This document shows positions 1 through 10,719 of a stretch of DNA of 64,000 nt, in pieces. Numbering within the stretch: position 1 is the first letter of the stretch; each line of letters starts with the position of its first letter. A program made the position numbers and the translations under genes. This DNA is from Pseudomonas fluorescens (GTDB lineage Bacteria; Pseudomonadota; Gammaproteobacteria; Pseudomonadales; Pseudomonadaceae). Location of the stretch: contig NZ_OZ024668.1 of NCBI RefSeq assembly GCF_902497775.2, positions 271,826 through 335,825 on the forward strand, given 5' to 3'. The notes below the pieces were generated by a model that saw only the letters and a list, made by a program, of their open reading frames with translations, did not search any database and was not told where the DNA came from.

Positions 1-30
1 TGGGCGTTTGGCTCGACTATGGCGGCAGCT

Positions 31-60
31 TCATCGCGGGGCAAGCCCGCTCTCACATCG
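31..60. repeat. Single REP-like element
   Basis: A GC-rich palindromic core (CGCGGGGCAAGCCCGC) just upstream of the first gene. The same core recurs in inverted pairs at about 3670, 15185 and 22500, which marks it as the species' REP family. Confidence 0.6.
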
Positions 61-98
61 GTTAGAATAGCGCCCTCGCGTTGACTCAGAAGTTCACT

Positions 99-758
99 AT
101 GTCAGAACCTGCCGACCCCCATCAGCTCGCCGACCTGCCACTGGAAGACCTGGTGGCCTGTCACGAATGCGACCTGCTGATGCGCAAGCCTGTGCTCAAG
201 CAGGACGAAAAGGCCCACTGCCCACGCTGTGGCTACGAGCTCTACGCCCATCGGCACAATGTGGTCCAGCGCAGCCTGGCCCTGGTGCTGGCAGCCTTGC
301 TGCTCTATGTGCCCGCCAACTTCCTGCCGATCATGCAATTGCATCTACTTGGTCAAAGCTCCGACGACACCGTCTGGAGCGGCGTGGTCGGGCTGTACAA
401 CACTGGCATGCGCGGCGTGGCGGTGGTGGTGTTTCTCTGCAGCATGGCCATACCTCTGCTCAAGCTGCTGTGCCAGCTGGCAGTGTTGCTGAGCATTCGC
501 CTGAACATCGGCCGCAGTTACGGTTTGTTGCTCTATCGGATTTATCACCATCTGCGCGATTGGGGCATGCTCGAGGTTTACTTCATGGGCGTGCTGGTGG
601 CGATGGTCAAACTGGTTGACCTGGCGGAGCTGAGCCTCGGCCTGGGTCTGGTCTGCTTTATCAGTTTGTTGTTGGTGCAGGTGTGGCTGGAGGTGGTGAT
701 GTCGCCCCACCAGATATGGAGTGCTTTGTCGGGGGAAGACCTGCATGCGTGCGATTGA
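99..758 (+). CDS. PqiA/LetA-like membrane protein, first half-module
   Basis: About 219 aa. An N-terminal four-cysteine zinc-ribbon-like part (CHEC ... CPRC, residues about 24-46) precedes four predicted membrane helices, as in one PqiA module. E. coli PqiA and LetA carry two such modules in one chain of about 420 aa; here they are two genes. The ATG at 99 is preferred over an in-frame TTG at 81. The stop overlaps the next gene by 14 bases. With the two following genes it should form an inner-membrane/periplasm lipid transport system serving the outer membrane; this role is inferred from the family and the MCE neighbour. Confidence 0.85.
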   Translation: MSEPADPHQLADLPLEDLVACHECDLLMRKPVLKQDEKAHCPRCGYELYAHRHNVVQRSLALVLAALLLYVPANFLPIMQLHLLGQSSDDTVWSGVVGLYNTGMRGVAVVVFLCSMAIPLLKLLCQLAVLLSIRLNIGRSYGLLLYRIYHHLRDWGMLEVYFMGVLVAMVKLVDLAELSLGLGLVCFISLLLVQVWLEVVMSPHQIWSALSGEDLHACD

Positions 759-1368
759 TGCTGGGATTCTGGTTTGTGGCGAATGCCATGAACTGAATCG
801 CCAGGAGCCGGGCAGTGATGCGCAAACCTGCACCCGCTGTGGCGCAGTGGTACACGCGCGGCGGCCAAACAGCCTGGTGCGAACCTGGGCGTTGCTGATC
901 ACTTCGGCAATCTTGTATATCCCGGCCAACGTGCTGCCGATCATGACGGTCAGCGCTCTGGGGCAGGGTAGCCCGGACACGATCATGTCCGGTGTGATCA
1001 CCCTTATGAAGCACGGCATGCTGCCGATCGCCGCCGTGGTGTTCATCGCCAGTATCCTGGTGCCGACCTTCAAGCTGGTGGGCATTGCCCTGCTGCTCTA
1101 TTCGGTGCAGCGCCACCAACCGTTGTCAGCCCGGCAACGGATCCTGATGTACCGCTTCATCGAATTCATCGGACGCTGGTCGATGCTGGATATTTTCGTG
1201 ATCGCCATTCTGGTGGCGGTGGTGAATTTCGGCAGGATCGCCAGTGTCGAAGCCAATCTGGGCGCCGTCGCCTTCGCCAGTGTGGTGATTCTGACGATGC
1301 TCGCTGCAGTAACCTTCGATCCCCGACTGATTTGGGATAACACGGAGTCGGATGACGACCATGAGTGA
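745..1368 (+). CDS. PqiA/LetA-like membrane protein, second half-module
   Basis: About 207 aa with the same plan as its upstream neighbour: a CGEC ... CTRC zinc-ribbon-like start, then four hydrophobic helices. The ATG at 745 follows a GGGGAAG ribosome-binding site; a GTG at 721 is also open but lies deeper in the upstream gene. The 3' end overlaps the MCE gene by 8-17 bases, so the three genes are translationally linked. Together the two half-modules match one full-length LetA/PqiA. Confidence 0.85.
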   Translation: MRAIDAGILVCGECHELNRQEPGSDAQTCTRCGAVVHARRPNSLVRTWALLITSAILYIPANVLPIMTVSALGQGSPDTIMSGVITLMKHGMLPIAAVVFIASILVPTFKLVGIALLLYSVQRHQPLSARQRILMYRFIEFIGRWSMLDIFVIAILVAVVNFGRIASVEANLGAVAFASVVILTMLAAVTFDPRLIWDNTESDDDHE

Positions 1369-3661
1369 TTTGCCTACGGCTAAAACCCGCCCAGCTTCGA
1401 ACTGGTCGGCCATATGGATATTGCCCCTGATCGCCCTGGTGATCGGTGGTTGGCTTGGCTGGCAGGCCTATCGTGAGTCAGGTGTGAACATCCAGGTCCG
1501 CTTTGAAAGCGGTGAGGGTATCGTCGCCAACAAGACCGAAGTGGTCTTCAAGGGCATGTCGGTCGGTAAGGTGAAAGAGCTGGTACTGGATGCCAAGGGC
1601 AGCAATACCGGGGTTATCGCCACCATCGAGATGAACAAGGAAGCCGAGCCGCACCTGAACACCGGTACGCGCTTCTGGCTGGTCAAGCCAAGCGTCAGCC
1701 TGGCCGGGATCACCGGCCTGGAGACCCTGGTCTCGGGCAACTACATTGCCGTGAGCCCGGGGCAGGGTGAGCCGACCAAACGCTTCAAGGCGCTGGATGA
1801 GGCGCCGCCGTTGTCCGATAGCGAGCCAGGCCTGCACCTGACCCTCAAGGCCGACCGCCTGGGTTCGCTCAACCGCGACAGCCCGGTGTTCTACAAACAG
1901 ATCCAGGTCGGCCGGGTGAAGAGCTATCGCCTGGCTGAAGACCAAGGTACGGTCGAGATCAAGGTGTTCATCGAGCCGGCCTACGCCGATCTGGTGCGCA
2001 AGCACACGCGATTCTGGAATGCCAGCGGCATCAGCATTGACGCCAACCTCTCCGGGGTGAAGGTGCGCAGCGAGTCGCTGGCCAGCATCGTCGCCGGCGG
2101 TATCGCCTTCGCCACGCCCGAGCACCGCAAGGACAGCCCGCCAACCGATTCGAATCTGCCGTTCCGTCTGTACGAGGACTTCGACGCAGCCCAGGCCGGA
2201 ATTCGCGTCAAGGTCAAGCTGAGCGACTTCGAGGGCCTGCAAGCCGGGCGTACCCCGGTGATGTACAAAGGTATCCAGGTCGGCTCGCTGAAGGCCCTCA
2301 AGGTCGATACCGACCTGGCCAGCGCCATGGCCGAACTGACCCTCGATCCGCTGGCCGAAGACTACCTGGTCGATGGCACGCAGTTCTGGGTGGTCAAGCC
2401 GTCGATCTCCCTGGCCGGTATTACCGGTCTGGAAGCGCTGGTAAAAGGTAACTACATCGCTATCCGCCCAGGCGACAAGGGCGCGACCCCGCAGCGTGAG
2501 TTCGAGGCGCGGGCCAAGGCGCCGCCGCTGGACCTCAAGGCGCCTGGGCTGCACCTGGTGCTGTACAGCGACAACCTTGGTTCACTGGAAGTCGGCAGCC
2601 CGATCCTTTACCGTCAGGTCAAGGTCGGTACGGTGCAGAGCTATCAGTTCTCGAAGAAGAGCAAACGCCTGCTGATCGGTGTGCATATCGAGAAAGAGTA
2701 CGCCGGCCTGGTCAACGGTTCGACGCGCTTCTGGAATGCCAGCGGCATTACCCTGAGTGGTGGCCTGTCGGGCATTCAGATCAAGAGTGAATCGCTGCAA
2801 AGCCTGATGGCCGGCGGCATTGCCTTCGACACACCCATCCCGAATGTGAAGCTCAAGCGCCGTATTCCATTCTTCCGCCTGAATGAAAGCCAGGAGGTGG
2901 CCAACCGCAGCGGTACCACGGTAACCATTCGTGTCGATCGCGCGGACGGCCTCAAGGTCGGCACGCCGATTCGCTTCAAGGGCCTGGACGTCGGCAAGGT
3001 CGAGCAGGTCGACCTGACCAATGATCTGCAGGCGGTGCTGCTCAAGGCACGCATCACCGAAGTGCCGGAGCGCATTGCCCGCGAAGGTTCGCAGTTCTGG
3101 GTGGTCAAGCCGGCCTTGGGCATCGTCAAGACCGCCAACCTGGAAACCCTGGTCACTGGTCAGTACCTGGAAGTGCAGCCGGCAGTCAGGAGTACCGGGC
3201 CACAGCTCACCTTCAATGCCTTGCCACAGGCGCCGGATTTCTCCGAGCGCGAAGCGGGATTGTCGCTGGTGCTCAGTGCTGCGCGGCGGGGTTCGATCAA
3301 ACCGGGCGTGCCAGTCACTTACCGCGAGATCCCGGTAGGCAAGGTCACCGGTTTCGAATTGGGGCAGACCGCCGACCGGGTGCTGATCCATATCCTGATC
3401 GAACCCAAGTATGCATCGCTGGTACGCGGCGGTAGCCGTTTCTGGAACAGTAGCGGCTTTGGCTTCGACATCGGCCTGTTCAAAGGCGCGACGGTGCGTA
3501 CCGAGTCGCTGGAGACCCTGATCGAGGGTGGTATTGCCTTCGCAACGCCGGAGGGCGAGAAGATGGGCAACCCGGCGCGCCCGCAGCAGACCTTTGCTTT
3601 GTTCGACAAGGCCGAGGATGAATGGCTGCAGTGGGCGCCGAAGATTCAGATTGGTAAGTAG
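1352..3661 (+). CDS. PqiB/LetB-like protein with six MCE domains
   Basis: 769 aa (766 if the second in-frame ATG at 1361 is used). One membrane helix near residues 19-40 anchors a periplasmic chain. I count six MCE repeats, each beginning with a stretch like GVNIQVRF or GLHLTLKAD and carrying a G-x-PV-x-Y/F-K/R-x(2)-x-VG signature. E. coli PqiB has three and LetB seven, so this is an intermediate tube length. Known MCE proteins of this class stack as rings and form a hydrophobic tunnel for phospholipids between the two membranes; that role here is inferred. It shares the operon with the two PqiA-type genes. Confidence 0.88.
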   Translation: MTTMSDLPTAKTRPASNWSAIWILPLIALVIGGWLGWQAYRESGVNIQVRFESGEGIVANKTEVVFKGMSVGKVKELVLDAKGSNTGVIATIEMNKEAEPHLNTGTRFWLVKPSVSLAGITGLETLVSGNYIAVSPGQGEPTKRFKALDEAPPLSDSEPGLHLTLKADRLGSLNRDSPVFYKQIQVGRVKSYRLAEDQGTVEIKVFIEPAYADLVRKHTRFWNASGISIDANLSGVKVRSESLASIVAGGIAFATPEHRKDSPPTDSNLPFRLYEDFDAAQAGIRVKVKLSDFEGLQAGRTPVMYKGIQVGSLKALKVDTDLASAMAELTLDPLAEDYLVDGTQFWVVKPSISLAGITGLEALVKGNYIAIRPGDKGATPQREFEARAKAPPLDLKAPGLHLVLYSDNLGSLEVGSPILYRQVKVGTVQSYQFSKKSKRLLIGVHIEKEYAGLVNGSTRFWNASGITLSGGLSGIQIKSESLQSLMAGGIAFDTPIPNVKLKRRIPFFRLNESQEVANRSGTTVTIRVDRADGLKVGTPIRFKGLDVGKVEQVDLTNDLQAVLLKARITEVPERIAREGSQFWVVKPALGIVKTANLETLVTGQYLEVQPAVRSTGPQLTFNALPQAPDFSEREAGLSLVLSAARRGSIKPGVPVTYREIPVGKVTGFELGQTADRVLIHILIEPKYASLVRGGSRFWNSSGFGFDIGLFKGATVRTESLETLIEGGIAFATPEGEKMGNPARPQQTFALFDKAEDEWLQWAPKIQIGK

Positions 3662-3665
3662 TCGC

Positions 3666-3727
3666 TAGCCATCGCGGGGCAAGCCCGCTCTTACACAAAC
3701 CTGTAGGAGCGGGCTTGACCCGCGATG
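3666..3727. repeat. REP pair (inverted)
   Basis: Two copies of the REP core face each other around a short loop (CGGGGCAAGCCCGCTC ... GAGCGGGCTTGACCCGCG). It sits between the convergent MCE and rpsT genes. Confidence 0.8.
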
Positions 3728-3760
3728 CTTTTTTGCAAGCAACCCAAATCACAGGCAATA

Positions 3761-3786
3761 AAAAACCGACCCTAGGGTCGGTTTTT
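3761..3786. terminator. Bidirectional terminator between MCE gene and rpsT
   Basis: A perfect stem (AAAAACCGACCC / GGGTCGGTTTTT) with A/T tracts on both sides. It can terminate rpsT leftward and the MCE operon rightward. Confidence 0.85.
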
Positions 3787-3801
3787 CAACAAGCGTGTCG
3801 C

Positions 3802-4080
3802 TTAGGCAGCTGCAGCTTCTTTCAGCGCCTTGATGTGGCCATTCAGACGGCCTTTATGGCGAGCAGCCTTGTTCTTGTGGATGATACCTTTATCGGCCAT
3901 GCGGTCGATAACTGGAACAGCCAGAGTGTAAGCAGCTTGCGCTTTTTCGGCGTCTTTTGCGTCGATGGCTTTAACTACATTCTTGATGTAGGTACGAACC
4001 ATGGAACGCAGGCTGGCGTTGTGGCTGCGACGCTTCTCAGCCTGTTTTGCACGTTTTTTGGCGGAAGGTGAGTTGGCCAC
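3802..4080 (-). CDS. rpsT: 30S ribosomal protein S20
   Basis: 92 aa, lysine/arginine/alanine rich, beginning [17 protein letters not shown] as in S20, a 16S rRNA binding protein of the small subunit. The start codon is GTG with a strong ribosome-binding site (GAGGAG) just upstream. In E. coli S20 a weak UUG start takes part in autogenous control, so a non-ATG start here is suggestive of the same. It is transcribed away from murJ and ends before a shared terminator. Confidence 0.97.
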   Translation of the reverse strand: MANSPSAKKRAKQAEKRRSHNASLRSMVRTYIKNVVKAIDAKDAEKAQAAYTLAVPVIDRMADKGIIHKNKAARHKGRLNGHIKALKEAAAA

Positions 4081-4130
4081 CGTCGAGCTCCTCGAAAGAC
4101 TTGGTAAATAGCAAACAAAATAGGCCGCGA

Positions 4131-4159
4131 ATCATGCCGATGAGTTGATCGGTTGTCAA
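4131..4159 (-). promoter_or_regulatory. Sigma-70 type promoter of rpsT
   Basis: On the minus strand a perfect TTGACA (4154-4159) is followed after 17 bases by CATGAT (4131-4136), leaving a leader of about 45 bases before the GTG start. Confidence 0.65.
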
Positions 4160-4331
4160 GGGCACTTGCATGGTTCCGCTGAGTGGTCGTTCTGTACAAG
4201 GGAGTGATTCCCTTCTGCGGTACGACCTGTAAACTCGGGAGTTTTTGCTCTGCTTGCGTTGCGGCGCGGAGTATCGCACAACTGGGCGCGTTGCGGCACA
4301 GCCCTTTATCCTCAGGCGTGAAAAACTTTCG

Positions 4332-5870
4332 ATGAATCTTCTCAAATCCCTGGCCGCGGTCAGCTCCATCACCATGATCTCGCGGGTGCTGGGCTTTGTC
4401 CGTGACACCATCCTGGCGCGGGTATTCGGCGCCGGCGTGGCCACCGACGCCTTTTTCATTGCCTTCAAACTGCCCAACCTGCTGCGGCGTATCTTTGCCG
4501 AAGGCGCGTTTTCCCAAGCGTTCGTGCCGATTCTGGCCGAATACAAGACCCAGCAAGGCGAGGAGGCGACCCGCACCTTCATCGCTTATGTCAGCGGCCT
4601 GCTGACCCTGGTGCTGGCCCTGGTCACCGCCCTCGGCATTCTCGCTGCGCCCTGGGTGGTATGGGTCACGGCACCGGGTTTTGTCGACAGCGCCGAAAAG
4701 TACCAGCTGACCACCGACCTGCTGCGGGTGACCTTCCCTTATATATTGCTGATCTCGCTGTCATCGCTGGCCGGCGCCATCCTCAATACCTGGAACCGCT
4801 TTTCGGTACCCGCGTTCGTGCCGACCCTGCTCAACGTGGCGATGATCGGCTTTACCCTGTTCCTGACACCGTACTTCGACCCACCGATCATGGCCCTGGC
4901 CTGGGGCGTGCTGGCTGGCGGCCTGGCGCAGCTTTTGTATCAGCTGCCGCACCTGAAGAAGATCGGCATGCTCGTGCTGCCGCGCCTGAACCTGCGCGAT
5001 AGCGGCGTGTGGCGGGTACTCAAGCAGATGCTGCCGGCGATCCTAGGGGTCTCGGTGAGCCAGATCTCGCTGATCATCAACACCATCTTCGCCTCGTTCC
5101 TGGTGGCAGGCTCGGTGTCGTGGATGTATTACGCCGACCGCCTGATGGAGCTGCCTTCCGGAGTGCTCGGCGTGGCCCTGGGCACCATCCTCCTGCCAAC
5201 CCTGGCCAAGACCTACGCCAACCGCGACCGCGACGAGTATTCGCGGATTCTCGACTGGGGCCTGCGCCTGTGCTTTCTGCTGGTGCTGCCGTGCACCTTG
5301 GCCATGGCGATTCTCGCCGAGCCGCTGACCGTGGCGCTGTTCCAGTACGGTAAATTCAGCGCTTTCGACGCAGCCATGACCCAACGTGCGCTGATTGCCT
5401 ATTCACTCGGCCTGCTGGCGATTATTCTGGTCAAGGTGCTGGCACCTGGCTTCTATGCCCAGCAGAACATCCGTACTCCAGTGAAGATCGCGATCTTCAC
5501 TCTGGTCTGCACCCAGCTGTTCAACCTGGCATTCATCACCCACCTGCAGCACGCTGGCCTGGCCCTGGCCATCAGCCTTGGTGCCTGCCTGAACGCCGGC
5601 CTGTTGTACTGGAAGCTGCGTCAGCAGCAGTTGTTCCAGCCGCAACCGGGCTGGGCCAAGTTCCTCGCCAAGCTGGTGGTGGCGGTGTTGTTGATGTCGA
5701 CGGTCTTGCTGGTGGGCATGCATTACATGCCGGCCTGGGCCGAAGGGCAGATGCTCGAGCGCTTCCTGCGCCTGGGCGCGCTGATCCTGGCCGGGGTCGT
5801 GACCTATTTCGGCTGTCTGTTGCTGTTTGGATTTCGCCCGCGTGACTTCGCCCGCAAGGCGTTGCATTAA
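4332..5870 (+). CDS. murJ: Lipid II flippase MurJ
   Basis: 512 aa, the usual MurJ length, with about 14 hydrophobic helices. It moves lipid II across the inner membrane for peptidoglycan synthesis. Conserved charged residues of the family fall at the same numbers as in E. coli: R18, R24, D25, R52. The start ([12 protein letters not shown]) matches the family; an open stretch upstream to 4245 overlaps the rpsT promoter side and is not part of it. It is followed by ribF, the usual Pseudomonas order. Confidence 0.95.
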   Translation: MNLLKSLAAVSSITMISRVLGFVRDTILARVFGAGVATDAFFIAFKLPNLLRRIFAEGAFSQAFVPILAEYKTQQGEEATRTFIAYVSGLLTLVLALVTALGILAAPWVVWVTAPGFVDSAEKYQLTTDLLRVTFPYILLISLSSLAGAILNTWNRFSVPAFVPTLLNVAMIGFTLFLTPYFDPPIMALAWGVLAGGLAQLLYQLPHLKKIGMLVLPRLNLRDSGVWRVLKQMLPAILGVSVSQISLIINTIFASFLVAGSVSWMYYADRLMELPSGVLGVALGTILLPTLAKTYANRDRDEYSRILDWGLRLCFLLVLPCTLAMAILAEPLTVALFQYGKFSAFDAAMTQRALIAYSLGLLAIILVKVLAPGFYAQQNIRTPVKIAIFTLVCTQLFNLAFITHLQHAGLALAISLGACLNAGLLYWKLRQQQLFQPQPGWAKFLAKLVVAVLLMSTVLLVGMHYMPAWAEGQMLERFLRLGALILAGVVTYFGCLLLFGFRPRDFARKALH

Positions 5871-5954
5871 GGGCTGACGACGGTCAGACGTCGGTTTTAC
5901 ACATTCCACGCCACGGGGTGACGCTGCTGCCTGTCGTCAGCGCCCGGGTGTGGT

Positions 5955-5960
5955 TATAAT
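5955..5960 (+). promoter_or_regulatory. Possible -10 element for ribF
   Basis: A perfect TATAAT lies 28 bases before the ribF start codon. The -35 region (CTGTCG near 5931) is weak. Confidence 0.4.
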
Positions 5961-5988
5961 CGACCACTTTATGAGCAAGAAGCGCGTT

Positions 5989-6939
5989 ATGCAGCTGGTT
6001 CGAGGCCTCCACAACCTGCGCCCCCAGCACCGGGGCTGTGTCGCCACTATTGGCAACTTCGACGGTGTTCACCGCGGCCACCAGGCAATCCTGGCACGCC
6101 TGCGTGAGCGAGCGCACGAGTTGGGCGTGCCCAGCTGCGTGGTGATTTTCGAGCCACAGCCGCGTGAATACTTCGCCCCCGACACCGCGCCTGCGCGCTT
6201 GGCCCGCCTGCGCGACAAAGTCGCCCTGCTGGCCGCCGAAGGCGTCGACCGGGTGCTGTGCCTGGCGTTCAACCAGCGCCTGAGCAAGCTCAGCGCCGCC
6301 GAGTTCGTCGACACCATCCTGGTCGATGGCCTGGGCGTCAAACACCTGGAAGTGGGCGACGATTTCCGCTTCGGTTGCGACCGGGTCGGCGACTTCGACT
6401 TCCTCGAGCAGGCCGGCATCCTCCAGGGGTTTACCGTGGAAGAGGCGCAAACCGTCGAGCTCGACGGCCTGCGGGTCAGCAGCACGCAAGTGCGCGATGC
6501 CCTGGCCAACGCCGATTTCGCCCTGGCCAAGCATTTGCTGGGCCGGCCGTTCCGCATCTGCGGGCGGGTGCTGCACGGGCAGAAGCTGGCACGCCAGCTG
6601 GGTACCCCGACAGCCAACATCCAGCTCAAGCGTCATCGCGTACCGTTCACCGGGGTCTACCTGGTCAGCGTCGACGTCGATGGCAAGAACTGGCCGGGCG
6701 TCGCCAATATCGGCGTACGGCCAACCGTTTCAGGTGATGGCAAAGCCCACCTGGAAGTACATCTTCTGGATTTTGCCGGCGATCTTTATGGCCGGCGTCT
6801 GACGGTGGAATTCCACCACAAGCTGCGTGAAGAGCAGCGATTCGCCTCCCTGGAGGCGCTGAAGTCGGCGATCGATGCGGATATCGCCGCCGCACGTGCC
6901 CATTGGCACGGTCAACCGCTAACGAAGAGCCTGAAATGA
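5989..6939 (+). CDS. ribF: Bifunctional riboflavin kinase / FAD synthetase
   Basis: 316 aa. It makes FMN from riboflavin and FAD from FMN. The N-terminal nucleotidyltransferase domain has the [11 protein letters not shown] motif (about residues 22-32); the C-terminal flavokinase domain starts near residue 185 with GTPTANIQL. The ATG at 5989 ([10 protein letters not shown]) matches the family start; in-frame codons at 5950 and 5971 are less likely. Its stop overlaps the ileS start as ATGA, so the two are co-translated. Confidence 0.95.
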   Translation: MQLVRGLHNLRPQHRGCVATIGNFDGVHRGHQAILARLRERAHELGVPSCVVIFEPQPREYFAPDTAPARLARLRDKVALLAAEGVDRVLCLAFNQRLSKLSAAEFVDTILVDGLGVKHLEVGDDFRFGCDRVGDFDFLEQAGILQGFTVEEAQTVELDGLRVSSTQVRDALANADFALAKHLLGRPFRICGRVLHGQKLARQLGTPTANIQLKRHRVPFTGVYLVSVDVDGKNWPGVANIGVRPTVSGDGKAHLEVHLLDFAGDLYGRRLTVEFHHKLREEQRFASLEALKSAIDADIAAARAHWHGQPLTKSLK

Positions 6940-9767
6940 CCGACTATAAAGCCACGCTAAACCTTCCGGACACCGCCTTCCCGATGAAGGCCGGCCTGCC
7001 ACAGCGCGAACCGCAGATCCTGCAGCGTTGGGACAGCATTGGCCTGTACCAGAAGCTGCGCGAAATTGGCAAGGATCGTCCGAAGTTCGTGCTGCACGAC
7101 GGCCCACCCTACGCCAACGGCAAGATCCACATCGGTCATGCGCTGAACAAGATTCTCAAGGACATGATTGTCCGCTCCAAGACCCTGTCCGGTTTCGACG
7201 CCCCCTACGTCCCGGGCTGGGACTGCCATGGCCTGCCGATCGAGCACAAGGTCGAAGTGACCCACGGCAAGCACCTGAGCGCCGACCAGACCCGCGAGCT
7301 GTGCCGCGCCTATGCCGCCGAGCAGATCGAAGGGCAGAAGACCGAGTTCATTCGCCTGGGTGTGCTGGGCGACTGGGACAACCCGTACAAGACCATGAAC
7401 TTCGCCAACGAAGCCGGCGAAATCCGCGCGCTGGCCGAAATGGTCAAGCACGGCTTCGTGTTCAAGGGCCTCAAGCCGGTCAACTGGTGCTTTGATTGCG
7501 GTTCGGCCCTGGCCGAAGCCGAGGTCGAGTACGCCGACAAAAAATCGCAGACCATCGATGTCGCCTTCCCGGTAGCCGATGAAGCCAAGCTGGCCGCCGC
7601 CTTCGGCCTGGCCGCGCTGGCCAAGCCTGCCTCTATCATGATCTGGACCACCACCCCGTGGACCATTCCGGCCAACCAGGCGCTGAACGTCCATCCGGAG
7701 TTCAAGTACGCCCTGGTCGATACCGGCGACAAACTGCTGGTACTGGCTGAAGAGCTGGTCGAGTCGTGCCTGAAGCGTTATTCGCTGGAAGGTTCGGTAG
7801 TCGCCACCGCGCCAGGCTCGGCGCTGGAACTGATCAACTTCCGTCACCCGTTCTACGATCGTCTGTCGCCGGTGTACCTGGCCGACTACGTCGAGCTGGG
7901 CGCCGGTACCGGTGTGGTTCACTCCGCACCAGCCTACGGTGAAGACGACTTCGTCACCTGCAAGCGCTACGGCATGGTCAACGACGACATCCTTACCCCG
8001 GTGCAGAGCAACGGCGTGTACGTGCCGTCGCTGGAGTTCTTCGGCGGCCAGTTCATCTGGAAGGCCAACCCGGCCATCGTCGAAAAACTTTCTGAAGTCG
8101 GTGCGCTGATGCACACCGAAACCATCAGCCATAGCTACATGCACTGCTGGCGCCACAAGACCCCGCTGATCTATCGCGCCACCGCGCAGTGGTTCGTCGG
8201 CATGGACAAGCAGCCCGACAACGGCGAGACCCTGCGCAAGCGTGCGGTCAAGGCCATCGAAGAGACCAAGTTCGTCCCGGCCTGGGGCCAGGCGCGCCTG
8301 CATTCGATGATCGCCAACCGCCCGGACTGGTGCATCTCGCGTCAGCGTAACTGGGGCGTACCGATCCCGTTCTTCCTCAATAAGCAAACCGGCGAGTTGC
8401 ACCCGCGCACCGTCGAGCTGATGGAAGAAGTGGCCAAGCGCGTCGAGAAAGAAGGCATCGAAGCCTGGTTCAAGCTCGACGCCGCCGAACTGCTCGGTGA
8501 CGAGGCCGGCCAGTACGACAAGATCGCCGACACCCTCGACGTCTGGTTCGACTCCGGGACCACCCACTGGCATGTGCTGCGTGGCTCGCACAGCATCGGC
8601 CACGAGACCGGCCCGCGCGCCGACCTGTACCTGGAAGGTTCCGACCAGCACCGCGGCTGGTTCCATTCCTCGCTGCTGACCGGCTGCGCCATCGACAACC
8701 ATGCGCCGTACCGCGAGCTGCTGACCCACGGCTTCACCGTCGACGAGAACGGCCGCAAGATGTCCAAGTCGCTGGGTAACACCATCGAGCCGCAGAAGGT
8801 CAACGACACCCTGGGTGCCGACATCCTGCGCCTGTGGGTTTCGGCTACCGACTACTCCGGCGAGATGGCGGTTTCCGAGCAGATCCTGCAGCGCAGCGCC
8901 GACGCCTACCGGCGTATCCGCAACACCGCGCGCTTTTTGCTCTCCAACCTGTCCGGCTTCGACCCGGCCCGCGACCTGCTGCCGGCCGAAGACATGCTGG
9001 CGCTGGACCGCTGGGCCGTCGACCGTACCCTGCTGCTGCAGCGCGAGCTGGAAGAGCACTACGGCGAATACCGCTTCTGGAACGTCTACTCGAAGATCCA
9101 CAACTTCTGCGTGCAGGAGCTGGGTGGCTTCTACCTGGACATCATCAAGGACCGCCAGTACACCACCGGCGCCAACAGTGTTGCCCGTCGTTCCTGCCAG
9201 ACCGCGCTGTACCACATCAGCGAAGCGCTGGTGCGCTGGATCGCGCCGATCCTGTCGTTCACCGCCGACGAGCTGTGGCAGTACCTGCCTGGCGAGCGCA
9301 ACGAGTCGGTCATGCTCAACACCTGGTATGAAGGCCTGAGCGAGCTGCCGGAAGGCTTCGAGCTGGGTCGCGCCTACTGGGACCGCGTGATGGCGGCCAA
9401 AACCGCGGTCAACAAGGAACTGGAAAACCAGCGTGCGGCCAAGGCCATCGGTGGCAACCTGCAAGCCGAAGTCACCCTGTTCGCCGACGACGCCCTGAGT
9501 GCCGACCTGAACAAGCTGGGCGACGAGCTGCGTTTCGTGCTGATCACCTCGGCGGCCAGCGTTGCGCCGTTCGCCCAGGCGCCAGCCGATGCGGTCGAGA
9601 CCGAAGTCCCTGGCCTGAAGCTGAAAGTGGTCAAGTCCGGCCACGCCAAGTGCGGCCGTTGCTGGCACTTCCGCGCAGACGTGGGCTCGAACCCCGAGCA
9701 CCCGGAAATCTGCGCCCGTTGCGCCGACAACATCAGCGGCAAGGGTGAGGTGCGCCACTATGCCTAA
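6936..9767 (+). CDS. ileS: Isoleucyl-tRNA synthetase
   Basis: 943 aa, the typical Pseudomonas length. It charges tRNA-Ile with isoleucine and edits valine. Class I motifs are present: HIGH at residues 65-68 and KMSKS at about 608-612. The C-terminal zinc finger has two CxxC pairs (CGRC ... CARC, from about residue 906). The start overlaps the ribF stop, and the end overlaps the lspA start by 8 bases, so ribF-ileS-lspA-fkpB is a tight operon. Confidence 0.97.
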   Translation: MTDYKATLNLPDTAFPMKAGLPQREPQILQRWDSIGLYQKLREIGKDRPKFVLHDGPPYANGKIHIGHALNKILKDMIVRSKTLSGFDAPYVPGWDCHGLPIEHKVEVTHGKHLSADQTRELCRAYAAEQIEGQKTEFIRLGVLGDWDNPYKTMNFANEAGEIRALAEMVKHGFVFKGLKPVNWCFDCGSALAEAEVEYADKKSQTIDVAFPVADEAKLAAAFGLAALAKPASIMIWTTTPWTIPANQALNVHPEFKYALVDTGDKLLVLAEELVESCLKRYSLEGSVVATAPGSALELINFRHPFYDRLSPVYLADYVELGAGTGVVHSAPAYGEDDFVTCKRYGMVNDDILTPVQSNGVYVPSLEFFGGQFIWKANPAIVEKLSEVGALMHTETISHSYMHCWRHKTPLIYRATAQWFVGMDKQPDNGETLRKRAVKAIEETKFVPAWGQARLHSMIANRPDWCISRQRNWGVPIPFFLNKQTGELHPRTVELMEEVAKRVEKEGIEAWFKLDAAELLGDEAGQYDKIADTLDVWFDSGTTHWHVLRGSHSIGHETGPRADLYLEGSDQHRGWFHSSLLTGCAIDNHAPYRELLTHGFTVDENGRKMSKSLGNTIEPQKVNDTLGADILRLWVSATDYSGEMAVSEQILQRSADAYRRIRNTARFLLSNLSGFDPARDLLPAEDMLALDRWAVDRTLLLQRELEEHYGEYRFWNVYSKIHNFCVQELGGFYLDIIKDRQYTTGANSVARRSCQTALYHISEALVRWIAPILSFTADELWQYLPGERNESVMLNTWYEGLSELPEGFELGRAYWDRVMAAKTAVNKELENQRAAKAIGGNLQAEVTLFADDALSADLNKLGDELRFVLITSAASVAPFAQAPADAVETEVPGLKLKVVKSGHAKCGRCWHFRADVGSNPEHPEICARCADNISGKGEVRHYA

Positions 9768-10275
9768 CCCTGGTGTGGGGCGCTTCGGGCGCCTCAGCTG
9801 GCTGTGGCTGAGCGTGCTGGTCCTGGTCCTTGACCAGGCCAGCAAGTTCTACTTCGAGGGTGCGCTGAGCCTCTACCAGCAGATCGTGGTCATTCCCGAC
9901 TACTTCAGCTGGACCCTGGCCTACAACACCGGTGCTGCCTTCAGTTTCCTGGCTGACAGCTCCGGCTGGCAGCGCTGGCTGTTCGCCCTGATCGCCGTGG
10001 TGGTCAGCGCGGTCCTGGTGGTCTGGCTCAAGCGCCTGGGGCGCAACGAAACCTGGCTGGCAGTCGCCTTGGCGCTGGTGCTCGGCGGCGCGCTGGGCAA
10101 CCTGTACGACCGCATCGTGCTGGGTCACGTGGTCGATTTCATCCTCGTGCACTGGCAGAACCGCTGGTACTTCCCGGCCTTCAACCTGGCCGACAGCGCC
10201 ATTACCGTGGGTGCGGTGATGCTGGCGCTGGACATGTTCAAGAGCAAAAAGTCCGGAGAACCCGTCCATGACTGA
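9760..10275 (+). CDS. lspA: Lipoprotein signal peptidase II
   Basis: 171 aa with four membrane helices. It removes signal peptides from prolipoproteins in the inner membrane. The aspartic protease pair is visible: D126 in VVDF and D145 in FNLADS, with the same 19-residue spacing as the catalytic pair of the P. aeruginosa enzyme. The ATG at 9760 (MPNPGVG) is preferred over a codon at 9745 deep in ileS. Confidence 0.96.
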   Translation: MPNPGVGRFGRLSWLWLSVLVLVLDQASKFYFEGALSLYQQIVVIPDYFSWTLAYNTGAAFSFLADSSGWQRWLFALIAVVVSAVLVVWLKRLGRNETWLAVALALVLGGALGNLYDRIVLGHVVDFILVHWQNRWYFPAFNLADSAITVGAVMLALDMFKSKKSGEPVHD

Positions 10276-10705
10276 GACCCGTATCGGCCAGAACACCGAA
10301 GTGAAACTGCACTTCGCGCTGCACCTGGAAAACGGCGACACCGTCGATAGCACCTTCGACAAGGCCCCGGCGGTGTTCAAGGTGGGTGATGGCAACCTGC
10401 TTCCGGGCTTCGAAGCGGCAATCTTCGGCTTCAAGGCCGGTGACAAGCGCACGGTGACCGTCGAGCCGGAAAACGCCTTCGGCCAGCCTAACCCGCAGAA
10501 CGTGCAGATCATTCCACGGTCGCAATTCAACGACATGGAGCTTTCCGAAGGTCTGCTGGTGATCTTCAATGACGCTGCCAATGCCGAGCTGCCGGGTGTG
10601 GTCAAAGCCTTCGATGACGCTCAAGTGACCATCGACTTCAACCATCCACTGGCTGGCAAAACCCTGAGCTTCGAGGTGGAAATCCTCGAAGTCACGGCGC
10701 TTTGA
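10268..10705 (+). CDS. fkpB: FKBP-type peptidyl-prolyl cis-trans isomerase (SlpA/FkpB)
   Basis: 145 aa cytoplasmic FKBP of the SlyD/SlpA class: an FKBP half, an inserted flap around residues 70-120 (ENAFG motif), and return to the FKBP fold. Unlike SlyD there is no histidine-rich tail. The start overlaps the lspA stop by 8 bases. It lies between lspA and ispH, the order usual in gammaproteobacteria. Confidence 0.93.
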   Translation: MTETRIGQNTEVKLHFALHLENGDTVDSTFDKAPAVFKVGDGNLLPGFEAAIFGFKAGDKRTVTVEPENAFGQPNPQNVQIIPRSQFNDMELSEGLLVIFNDAANAELPGVVKAFDDAQVTIDFNHPLAGKTLSFEVEILEVTAL

Positions 10706-10719
10706 GCCGGGAGCCGAAC

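Noticed and set aside
6957..9845. 962-codon frame antisense to ileS
   Set aside because: High-GC shadow of ileS; composition is His/Gln/Val rich with no domain, and ileS is unambiguous.
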